Shown here in pieces: positions 55,065 through 62,053 of a stretch of 64,000 nucleotides of DNA. The translations under genes were made by a program, and so were the position numbers. Source of the DNA: Tabrizicola_A sp964393035 (GTDB lineage: Bacteria > Pseudomonadota > Alphaproteobacteria > Rhodobacterales > Rhodobacteraceae); contig CAYMRX010000004.1 of the NCBI GenBank assembly GCA_964393035.1, forward strand, positions 346,993 through 410,992. Reading direction: 5' to 3'. Positions within the stretch are counted from its first letter, which is position 1. Each line of letters begins with the position of its first letter. The notes under the pieces were generated by a model. That model did no database searches. It was not told the DNA's origin and saw nothing but the letters and a program-made list of their open reading frames with translations.

Positions 55065-55217
55065 ATGGATCTGTCGGCCAGGCTTGACGCTATTGAAAAA
55101 TGTGCCGGAGACGCCAAGGCTCTTCTAGCACAACTGCTTCAAAAGCCCTCTCTGCTTGAGCCGCAACCGCATCCAGAAACGCCAGCGCGATACAACCCGG
55201 CTCAGGAACGGCAATAG
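55065..55217 (+). CDS. Possible 50-aa ORF opposite the element's last gene
   Basis: A short plus-strand ORF whose ATG (55065, or 55062) follows a good GGAGG site at 55056-55060. The product starts MDLSARLDAIEKCAGDAKALLAQ and is helix-like. It overlaps the 3' third of the minus-strand gene 55090-55509, so one of the two may be spurious. Composition alone does not decide. Confidence 0.3.
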   Translation: MDLSARLDAIEKCAGDAKALLAQLLQKPSLLEPQPHPETPARYNPAQERQ

Positions 55218-55509
55218 GCGCACTGCCTCGGCGATCGACCAACACTAGATCATCGCCATGACGGCGGACGGTGGCGGTGAAGGCCAATGTCGGACCGTGC
55301 GGCTGGCGATAACGAAACCCTGCAGTGATCTGTGCGCTGTCGTGACTGGTCAGCGTGACGGACACATCAACAGGCCCGCAATACTTCTCAAAGGGCTGGA
55401 ATTGCTCCGCTATGGCGGGACAGGCCCGAAAACAAAGATCCATAAGCGCGTCGCTACGCCTTTGAGCGGCCATCTTTCGGGCCAGTATGGGGCCGTCATC
55501 GAGATACAT
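55090..55509 (-). CDS. Hypothetical protein of the element, last gene of the leftward operon
   Basis: A 139-aa protein starting MYLDDGPILARKMAAQRRSD. The ATG at 55509 with GGAG eight bases upstream is preferred to a GTG three codons earlier. It has mixed alpha/beta composition (for example DVSVTLTSHDSAQITAGF) and no motif I recognise. It overlaps the preceding gene by 14 bp and lies just before the 13-bp-stem terminator. A structural or head-completion role is possible but not shown. Confidence 0.65.
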   Translation of the reverse strand: MYLDDGPILARKMAAQRRSDALMDLCFRACPAIAEQFQPFEKYCGPVDVSVTLTSHDSAQITAGFRYRQPHGPTLAFTATVRRHGDDLVLVDRRGSAPIAVPEPGCIALAFLDAVAAQAERAFEAVVLEEPWRLRHIFQ

Positions 55510-55720
55510 TGTCAGCACTCCGCAGGTTGTCGAGGATTTCAGAAGGGTCGGGATAAGCGATCAGGGGCAGGCATCCATAGGCTTCGGCCAGTTCGGCGTC
55601 AGTGAATATGCCGCCACCGCTAGCGGTCATCTCGAAGCCGCCTCCGGCTTGGAAGATCCGCTGGGCGGCCTCGAGGCCAACGATCCCGCGTTGTTTGCCA
55701 GCACGTCTTTTTACGGGCAT
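55496..55720 (-). CDS. Small hypothetical protein of the element (74 aa)
   Basis: A 74-aa protein (start MPVKRRAGKQRGIVGLEAA). The ATG at 55720 lies one base after the terminase small subunit stop. The end contains PDPSEILDNLRSAD. No family was recognised. Its position between TerS and the 139-aa gene in a compact phage-like operon suggests packaging or head assembly. Confidence 0.65.
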   Translation of the reverse strand: MPVKRRAGKQRGIVGLEAAQRIFQAGGGFEMTASGGGIFTDAELAEAYGCLPLIAYPDPSEILDNLRSADNVSR

Positions 55721-55721
55721 G

Positions 55722-56051
55722 TCAGGCTCCCCGGTTCGATCGGATTGCAGGCGGGCGGGAGGCCTCGGGCGCTGCGCAGTCGAGATCCAATTCGCGCAAC
55801 AGCCGCGCAAAGGCCAAACGCGCGTCACGTTCGATCGCAGCCTCTGGACGAGCCTTCGGGCTTCCAAAACGGTCCAAATAGACCAGCCCCTCACGCGCCA
55901 GGATCTCGCGCGCCTCATAAACGCGATCAAGTGCCTGCGCCGCCAATGTGAGCAGCTTCAGGTGATGAGGCTCCAACACGAATTCGCGGTTTACCTGCCG
56001 CCACCAAGCTGCCGTTGCCGGTGAAAGGCCGTCAGGCGCTTCGATCTGCAT
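55722..56051 (-). CDS. Phage terminase small subunit, P27 family
   Basis: A 109-aa protein matching the P27/Terminase_4 family of small terminases, which select the DNA to be packaged. The segments ATAAWWRQVNREFVLEPHHLKLL, ALDRVYEAREILAREGLVYLDRFGSPKARPEAAIERDARLAF and the final LLRELDLD are characteristic. No large terminase gene is in the element, so it would have to work with a helper phage ATPase. The start at 56051 gives the typical N-terminus MQIEAPDGLS. Confidence 0.88.
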   Translation of the reverse strand: MQIEAPDGLSPATAAWWRQVNREFVLEPHHLKLLTLAAQALDRVYEAREILAREGLVYLDRFGSPKARPEAAIERDARLAFARLLRELDLDCAAPEASRPPAIRSNRGA

Positions 56052-56121
56052 GGGTGATCTCCAGATTTTGCGTTCAACGGGGTCGGGACGCGATAAAAGA
56101 AATGGGGGCGACGGGTTTGGA

Positions 56122-56150
56122 GGTGGGCCGGGGAAGGGATCCGACCCACC
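56122..56150. other. Hairpin between the capsid and terminase genes
   Basis: GGTGGG (56122-56127) pairs with CCCACC (56145-56150), with an inner CGG/CCG. It starts 15 bp after the capsid gene stop (minus strand). No T run follows, so it might stabilise capsid mRNA or weaken read-through. Confidence 0.4.
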
Positions 56151-56164
56151 CCCGGTCCAGCGCT

Positions 56165-57538
56165 TTAGCCCTGAACGCCACTGATGACGTGGAAGGCTGC
56201 CGCATGCTGCACTGCGATGTCCGCGCGCATATGGGCGACGAACGCAACCTGGTGATTGTCTGCATAACGCTCGCGCAATATCTCGATACGAATTTCCTGG
56301 CGCATACCGATTAGCAGTTTCCGGAAATCACCCACGATGATCTTGGACTCATTATCGCCCGCGCCGCCATCCGTGGCGATCTGTGTCGTCGTGAGCATCG
56401 GCAGACCGACCAGACGAGGCGGCAAGGCCAAGGGCTGGCCAGTAGTGTCGACCAGTCCAGATAGTTTTCCTTCATCGCGCGGATGCAGGATCACAGCGGT
56501 GGGTTCACCAACGTTTGCTGTAAGCAAACCAGTGCGGGCGGCCAGGAGAGGCCCGTAGGAGGCCAAGGCTGCATTGTGCGCCGTGGTGCCAATGCCAGAT
56601 GTGTTGGTGATGCCACGGGGCTCTGGCGCGGTCCCAGAGCCGATCAGGGCCACCCGGTCCAGTTCTTGCGCCAAGGCAGCTGTAAGAACGGCGGGCAATG
56701 CGCTGGAGACGTTCAAGGAATCGTCCAAGAGCTCGCGCGAAACCTTGACCAGGACTGCCAGGGATTTGGGTTCGAACAAGACCTGCCCGAAGGTGGGGGC
56801 GGATTCATTCAAAGCCGCATTTTCGGCGCGCCATGCGGGCACTGCGTCTGCAATGATCTTGGCGATGCTGTGCTTGTTGGAGTCCAAGGGAACCGTTTGC
56901 GCGCCAGCACGCACGCAAACCGACGCAGCGCGCAGATTGTCGATCAATTGTGCCGAAAGCGTCCTCGGCACAGTATAGCCACCTGCGCTGTCGGATCCTT
57001 CGGCTAGTGCGCGACGTTCTGCGTCGGTGGTCGCACCAGTGACCATGGCACGCAGCAGGCGGCCAGCCGAAAGGCCTTCATAGGCGTCGTTAGAGCGTGC
57101 CTGCGCATAGGTCCGGAAACGATGCTCTGGTGCCAGGGACCAATCGGCCTCAGCCTCAAAGTTGTCGCCACCATCAACGGCAGAAACCGATCGCGGCTCA
57201 AACGTCGGGCGTTTCGATTTGTCGACGCCATTGCGGGGGGAGCGGTCGCCGCGGGCGGTGCGTAGATCTTTCTCCGAAGCCGCTTCGGATGCGATAACGG
57301 TGAGACCGTCGAAGGCACGCTCAATTTCGGCGGCGCGGGCTTCCTCGGTCTTGTCGCCGATCTTGTCGGCCAGACCTTTGGCCGCAAAGCGAGCGTCCTT
57401 TTCGACCTGGTTTAAGGCGGCCCAATCGAGCGTGTGCATTTCGAGGGCTTCAAGATCTTGGCCTGCTTTGCGCAAGCATGCAGTAAAGGCCATGGCGTGC
57501 TTGCGCATCGCGGCGATGTGGGAAATTTCGATATTCAT
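56165..57538 (-). CDS. Phage major capsid protein, HK97 family
   Basis: A 457-aa HK97-fold capsid protein. The first 120 residues are a charged helical region like the delta domain. The body has SDSAGGYTVPRTLSAQLIDNLR, the E-loop region, VLVKVSRELLDDS, and the C-terminal HPRDEGKLSGL and RIEILRERYADNHQVAFVAHMRADIAV. In HK97-type phages the delta domain is removed by a protease, for which the element has no gene. The start at 57538 (MNIEIS) is preferred because the 30 upstream residues are not protein-like. The 292 bp upstream (57539-57830) hold no gene and may contain the late promoter. Confidence 0.93.
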   Translation of the reverse strand: MNIEISHIAAMRKHAMAFTACLRKAGQDLEALEMHTLDWAALNQVEKDARFAAKGLADKIGDKTEEARAAEIERAFDGLTVIASEAASEKDLRTARGDRSPRNGVDKSKRPTFEPRSVSAVDGGDNFEAEADWSLAPEHRFRTYAQARSNDAYEGLSAGRLLRAMVTGATTDAERRALAEGSDSAGGYTVPRTLSAQLIDNLRAASVCVRAGAQTVPLDSNKHSIAKIIADAVPAWRAENAALNESAPTFGQVLFEPKSLAVLVKVSRELLDDSLNVSSALPAVLTAALAQELDRVALIGSGTAPEPRGITNTSGIGTTAHNAALASYGPLLAARTGLLTANVGEPTAVILHPRDEGKLSGLVDTTGQPLALPPRLVGLPMLTTTQIATDGGAGDNESKIIVGDFRKLLIGMRQEIRIEILRERYADNHQVAFVAHMRADIAVQHAAAFHVISGVQG

Positions 57539-57830
57539 GGGATTTCTCCGTGACGGGGCAAAAGCAGCGGCTCGCCCCAAGGTGAATGGGATGGATCCGC
57601 TCTGCCAGCGTCGCTGGAGTTTCGGCACGATCGCGCGGCGTCGCCGATGCGAGGTGATGACAAAAAGATACCATCATAAGACCAAATATTCAAGACGATC
57701 GGCGATCGCGACGCAGTTAGGTGGCGGCGGCCTCTACCATTGGGAGGAATATTTTTGCCTTTTGTACATTTTGCCAGGAATTTCTAACACAGCAGGAGCT
57801 AAAAGCACCTGAAGAGAAAAAACCATTAAA

Positions 57831-58139
57831 TTAACAGGATAAGTTTGCAGTCATGCTGATCATGCTTGTCCCGTTGTGAGGCTGAAAAACCGCAGTTTCA
57901 GGGTCTACTTCGCAGCCTGAAAATTTTGCCGCGGCAGAGAAATAAGCCGCCTCACGTTTTGAATTGGGTACTTCATTCAAGTTCCAAATAAGAATTTTTG
58001 TTTTTCCTGCCTTAACTGCAGTACCGGCATTGAATTTATAGCCATCATACTCGACGTTCGGAGCGAGACCGCAACCGACTAGCGCCACGTTGCAAAGCAT
58101 AAGACTGAGTAACGCAATCGTTTTCTTGCCACGGTTCAT
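57831..58139 (-). CDS. Small lipoprotein encoded by the element
   Basis: A 102-aa predicted lipoprotein. The start ATG at 58139 has AGGAG seven bases upstream. The signal peptide (MNRGKKTIALLSLMLCNVALVGC) ends in the lipobox LVGC. The mature part (GLAPNVEYDGYKFNAGTAVK and so on) has two further cysteines. The base composition is more AT-rich than neighbouring genes. Lipoproteins carried by phages often alter the cell surface or exclude other phages; this is by analogy only. Confidence 0.75.
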   Translation of the reverse strand: MNRGKKTIALLSLMLCNVALVGCGLAPNVEYDGYKFNAGTAVKAGKTKILIWNLNEVPNSKREAAYFSAAAKFSGCEVDPETAVFQPHNGTSMISMTANLSC

Positions 58140-58549
58140 TACGCGCTCCTGCATTGACCGTTTTCGATAAGCTGAACCAGCTTTAAAGAGATCCTTACCA
58201 CTGGGTAGTACATCATCACAGTACAGATTACCAATCAGAAGCCGTTCCAGACATGCACCGCCAATATCATTGCCAAGATATCTCGCATGGGAAGCCCCTT
58301 TCGCTTCACAGCATCGACAGCGAGCGGCAAGAGTCAACGAAAAGCTGCCAGTTCTCCAAGTCGCCGCCATCAGGGGTGCGACCAGATCGTGAAAGGCGTC
58401 ATGTGGTAGATCTCCCAAATGGGTTAGTGCGAGCCATCGGTTGTGTCACCATTGTCCCTTGCGGGTGCATCGCAGAGATTTGTCGCAATAGAAAAGAGGG
58501 GGGTTCTCTGCCCCTGTAACGTATGCGCAAGGGACAATGGTGACACAAC
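58140..58549. other. Intergenic region with long inverted repeat, between lipoprotein and primase genes
   Basis: This 410-bp stretch has no convincing ORF. Its right half is a 35-bp inverted repeat pair around 62 bp (58429-58560; see separate entry). The left half (58140-58428) shows no recognised element and may hold the lipoprotein promoter. Confidence 0.5.
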
Positions 58550-58560
58550 TCATGGCTCGC
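58429..58560. repeat. 35-bp inverted repeat enclosing 62 bp
   Basis: The 35 bases at 58429-58463 and the reverse complement of 58526-58560 agree at 33 positions. Core: GTTGTGTCACCATTGTCCCT. The right arm includes the last codons and stop of the Prim-Pol/DUF3987 gene (58550-58552). The size and structure resemble a MITE or degenerate insertion sequence, or an origin-like hairpin of the satellite. Confidence 0.8.
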
Positions 58561-60946
58561 CAGCCAAAGCCTGGATTGTCTGGCGCGCCTGTTGCCTGCG
58601 GTCAGCTTCGCGTTTTCCGCGTTCTTCAAACTTAAGGTGAACCTTTGGGTTGACCATCCAATGTGGTGGTTGCGATGGGCGAGGTGGGTCGATCCTGTCC
58701 AGCCATCCCAGCGCTGCCAATTGTTCCAGCAAAGGGCGGATTTCGTGTTCTCTCAGCCCCCGCATCGTGCGGTCTCCGCGCTGCACATCACGGTTCGTCA
58801 CAGTTTCAAGCTTATGGGCCAGGATGTGGCCCGCGATTGCTGTCAGCCTGTCGTGATCATCTGACAGGCCCAATACGCCGCTGTAGAAGGCAATTGCGTG
58901 TGCCAGCAGAAAGCGGTGCAGAAACTCGGCAACGCGCTGTGCAGTCGCTTCCGTTACTGTCATGGGCAGATCGCTGGGGTCAAAGTCTGGTGTTTCGCAA
59001 AGCGCAACGTTTTCGATGTGTTCGACGCAATGCCAGATCACACAAAGGCGGGCGAACAATCCGTCATATTTGCCAATATGCGATGCCAGCTTGCGATTGA
59101 TCGTCTCTAGTGACTGCAATTCGAGGTGACGCGCCTCCAACTCACGTCTCACGCGTTGTGCACCCTCATCAAATTCTAGAGTATCCATGCCACACCAGCC
59201 TGGTGGTTGTAACTTGTGCAGGCGGTCAATCAGCATGCTGTAACGGGCGTTGACAGGCGGCATCGGCTCATCGCGGCCCAGGGTTGCGTTGCGCAGCATG
59301 ATGGGAAACAGCCTTTGCAAAAGGCCATCATCCACCGCATCACCTGCAACCTTGCGCAATGGCTCGGGCTGGATCCCGCCCAACATGCAAACGGACAAAT
59401 TGTCGATGATCGCCGCCCCACGGGACACGCGGTTCAATGCGAATTGTCCACCGTTGAAACTTCGCAACCAAAACGCCCGGTCAGCGGATGCACCTTTTCC
59501 ACCATTGTATTTGTCCATTGCACCGAAAAATCCGCTAAACTCATCCTGCAAAAGCAAGACGCCCCAGGGGCTGCCCTCCAAGACTTGCTGCGCGGCCTCG
59601 ATGGTCACATCCTCGAGCCTCAGTCGGGTTTGTAGTGGCCTTTGTTTTCCCTTTTTCTCATCAGGCGAAAGCGCATCGTGTTCGGAAACACGTTTCTGCC
59701 ATGCGCGCATCATCGCAACATCAAGGCGGCATAGCGGACTTGTCGCCGCCGATATGATCGGACTTTTCTTTGCGGAAGGTGGCCCCATCAATGCCGCCCA
59801 TAGGCGGGCGCTTTCTTTCCAATCATCGTGGCGTTTAACCTTGATTTGCACCTTGTCGGGGATTGCAGCCGCGCACGTCACAAGCGCCGCCACGGCTAGC
59901 CCCGCAGGGTCTGCCCCCATCTGGTCACCGTTAGCGCGGGCAAATTGTTCGATGATCGGCGGCAAAAGTCCTTGCGGCAACGCGGGTGGATCGAAGCTTC
60001 CCCAGAGATCCACCGGGTCTGCATCAGACGGTTGAGGCGGTGTAAGTGCCACCCGCTCCCCGATCATGCCCGCCATTTCTTTTGGCGCACGCGGCTGCTT
60101 CAAGCCGGCTGCAAGGCCACTTTGAACGGTGCCGGCAATCTCACCAGCGGAAAGCCCAATGCTATGTGCGGCGGCTGTTAGGCGCGCTCTAACGGTCTCA
60201 TGATCCAGCCCACCGCATGCAATGATTTGCCCAAGGTTAAAGGCGGCTGTGTTCAAGGTGGCATTACGTTGCCCGTCCGCCGCCGCCAACAGCGCGGCCA
60301 TTTCGCCTCGCATAGCCGCATCGGCCCAGCCGTTGCCCCGGTCAAACTGTGGGGCCTCTTTGGGCATGGCAAGATCAGATAGCTTCTGCGCGGGCTTGAG
60401 GCACAGTTTCAAAAGCCATTCAGGGCAATCTGCCAGGTCAAATAGCGGTGGCGGATTCAGCCAGCGATAGGGAAGATCGTTGCCGGGCTTAACGCTCGGC
60501 ACGCCAATAACCATGCCGCCATCTCCACGCACATCAACGCCTGGTGCGACCTGGCCAGCGCTGTTCGAAAAGATCACCCCGTCCGGCCACCGAAAATAGA
60601 TGTGCCGTGATCCAGATGGTGACAAAGCCTCAATGGTCGGAGGCAAGCCACCGTGCTGTTCTATCAACGCGTGCAAATTGCCGATGCCGTCAATGCCGTG
60701 GCCTTCCACCGTATCCGCTTCGATGACGAAGAATCCCGATTTCGGCCCCGTTGCGATGCCAACATTTGCGTTTGGCCACCGCTGCCAGTCGCGGCGGATT
60801 TCTTCTGAATCAACTGTTGCGCCCCATTTTTTGCCGTCTGAATATTTTCCGGCCTTGTGGCTTTTCTTTTCTCCCCGGGGTGCAGGGAAAACATGCCAGC
60901 CTCGTGCTGCGTATTCTAACGCTGCGTCCATGATGGTTATTTCCAT
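58550..60946 (-). CDS. Prim-Pol and DUF3987 domain replication protein
   Basis: A 798-aa protein. The N-terminal 180 residues match bifunctional primase-polymerases (MDAALEYAARGWHVFPAPRGEKK, FFVIEADT with the acidic motif, SGSRHIYFR with its histidine, and GVDVRGDGGMVIGVPS). The C-terminal part matches DUF3987 (LLQDEFSGFFGAMDKYNGGKG, DNLSVCMLGGIQPEPLRK), a P-loop-like region of helicase type found in satellite and plasmid replication proteins. It probably starts replication of the excised element. The ATG at 60946 has GAGG seven bases upstream. The 3' end lies in the right arm of the inverted repeat. Confidence 0.88.
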   Translation of the reverse strand: MEITIMDAALEYAARGWHVFPAPRGEKKSHKAGKYSDGKKWGATVDSEEIRRDWQRWPNANVGIATGPKSGFFVIEADTVEGHGIDGIGNLHALIEQHGGLPPTIEALSPSGSRHIYFRWPDGVIFSNSAGQVAPGVDVRGDGGMVIGVPSVKPGNDLPYRWLNPPPLFDLADCPEWLLKLCLKPAQKLSDLAMPKEAPQFDRGNGWADAAMRGEMAALLAAADGQRNATLNTAAFNLGQIIACGGLDHETVRARLTAAAHSIGLSAGEIAGTVQSGLAAGLKQPRAPKEMAGMIGERVALTPPQPSDADPVDLWGSFDPPALPQGLLPPIIEQFARANGDQMGADPAGLAVAALVTCAAAIPDKVQIKVKRHDDWKESARLWAALMGPPSAKKSPIISAATSPLCRLDVAMMRAWQKRVSEHDALSPDEKKGKQRPLQTRLRLEDVTIEAAQQVLEGSPWGVLLLQDEFSGFFGAMDKYNGGKGASADRAFWLRSFNGGQFALNRVSRGAAIIDNLSVCMLGGIQPEPLRKVAGDAVDDGLLQRLFPIMLRNATLGRDEPMPPVNARYSMLIDRLHKLQPPGWCGMDTLEFDEGAQRVRRELEARHLELQSLETINRKLASHIGKYDGLFARLCVIWHCVEHIENVALCETPDFDPSDLPMTVTEATAQRVAEFLHRFLLAHAIAFYSGVLGLSDDHDRLTAIAGHILAHKLETVTNRDVQRGDRTMRGLREHEIRPLLEQLAALGWLDRIDPPRPSQPPHWMVNPKVHLKFEERGKREADRRQQARQTIQALAGEP

Positions 60947-60964
60947 CGTCATGCCTCGGATTGA

Positions 60965-61050
60965 TTGCCCGAAGCGAATAGATGCGCTATAAACGACATG
61001 TACCGTGTCGCTTATATTCTGCGCCCGTCCGCTTCATGCGGGCGGTTTTT
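60965..61050 (+). ncRNA. Candidate short RNA antisense to the primase leader
   Basis: On the plus strand TTGCCC (60965-60970) and TATAAA (60988-60993) are 17 bases apart. About 50 bases later CGCCCG (61022-61027) and CGGGCG (61039-61044) form a stem followed by GTTTTT, an intrinsic terminator. Between them CGACA/TGTCG can form a small hairpin. The RNA would run opposite to all element genes, in the gap between the AlpA and primase genes. An ATG at 60998 makes a leaderless peptide possible. Confidence 0.4.
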
Positions 61051-61253
61051 CAGTTTGAACGAGCGGCGCGGGGCTGCGCCTGCTCTTTTGCGAGCAACCA
61101 GGCCTCAATCGCCTCAGGTCGATAGAAGATCCGCCGACCCAGCTTGATAAACGGGGGGCCGATACGTTGCGCCCGCTCGCGCTGGACAGTCCGTGCGCAG
61201 ACACCGCGCGTTGCGGCATAGGTTTCTTCAGGGATAAGATCTTGAATGGCCAT
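61050..61253 (-). CDS. AlpA/MerR-type helix-turn-helix regulator (excisionase-like)
   Basis: A 67-aa protein starting MAIQDLIPEETYAATRGVCA at 61253. It is a MerR-like winged helix of the AlpA group (ARTVQRERAQRIGPPFIKLGRRIFYRPEAIEAWL). AlpA proteins of integrated elements act as excisionases or activate integrase expression. It sits between an unknown gene and the primase in the same direction, where a regulator is expected. Confidence 0.85.
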   Translation of the reverse strand: MAIQDLIPEETYAATRGVCARTVQRERAQRIGPPFIKLGRRIFYRPEAIEAWLLAKEQAQPRAARSN

Positions 61254-61333
61254 CGCAGTCTCCGGAATGGATTTATCTGCGGCCAATGTCGTCAGGTTTC
61301 GATCAGCGGTAACGGACGAGAAATTGGGGAGCG

Positions 61334-62053
61334 CTACCCCTGTTTTTCTCCGACGGCTAAAGCGCCGCGTAGCCATGCAGAAAATGCCGCTGGACTCCTT
61401 AACTTATCGCTCGAAGGCACGTCATCACCGATACGAAACTCCACAATCAATTTTTCAAAAGGGGTCAAGTCTTTAAGGAATATTGTTCTATCGATGTCCG
61501 CGAGGCCCCAACCGCTAGATAGCCGCGTTTCTACCCCGTCGGACTTCAAAGCGTTCCGGATTTCCCGCACCAACAGATCGCGCGCATGTGCGGCTGTCTG
61601 CGTTTTGTTTTCCTTTGGTTCGGCACGATCGATGACGGTGACCGCACGCAGCATTAAGGCGTAGGCTTCATCCAGCAACCGCCGTGCGCGGAAATCCGGT
61701 GCAAATGGCCTCCCCAAAGTTTGCATCGCGAAAAGGTCGCTAGCCTCCTCCAAAAAATTGCCGTGCTTCGATCGTGCAGACACAAGCTTGGCCATTGCTG
61801 CATTTATCGCCTTACTCGTAGCGTCCTTGCGCATGTGCCAGCTTTGAGGGTCGCCCTTCGATAGGCTAAGTTTGGAAGCTGACAGGGCAAGCTGGCGATG
61901 CCCATATTCGTGAAACGCGGCTCGGATCCGCTGCCAAGCGTCATCTGATATGTCCTGCCCAACGATCTCGCTTGCCTTCTCCATTGATATGGGTGGTTCG
62001 ACGATCATCCCGCCTTGACCCCCGGCTGCACGTTCTGAAAATGAACCACTCAT
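61334..62053 (-). CDS. Hypothetical protein downstream of the integrase (239 aa)
   Basis: A 239-aa helical protein not recognised. It starts at an ATG that overlaps the integrase stop (ATGA, 62050-62053), so it is translationally coupled to it. The segments ISDDAWQRIRAAFHEYGHRQLAL and ARRLLDEAYALMLRAVTVIDRAE are helix-rich. A role in recombination, immunity or regulation is possible. Confidence 0.7.
   Translation of the reverse strand: MSGSFSERAAGGQGGMIVEPPISMEKASEIVGQDISDDAWQRIRAAFHEYGHRQLALSASKLSLSKGDPQSWHMRKDATSKAINAAMAKLVSARSKHGNFLEEASDLFAMQTLGRPFAPDFRARRLLDEAYALMLRAVTVIDRAEPKENKTQTAAHARDLLVREIRNALKSDGVETRLSSGWGLADIDRTIFLKDLTPFEKLIVEFRIGDDVPSSDKLRSPAAFSAWLRGALAVGEKQG

Noticed and set aside
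56165..57538. Gene transfer agent capsid gene
   Set aside because: The gene lies in a tRNA-integrated element with an integrase and Prim-Pol, and none of the usual GTA neighbours (TerL, portal, protease, tail genes) is present.
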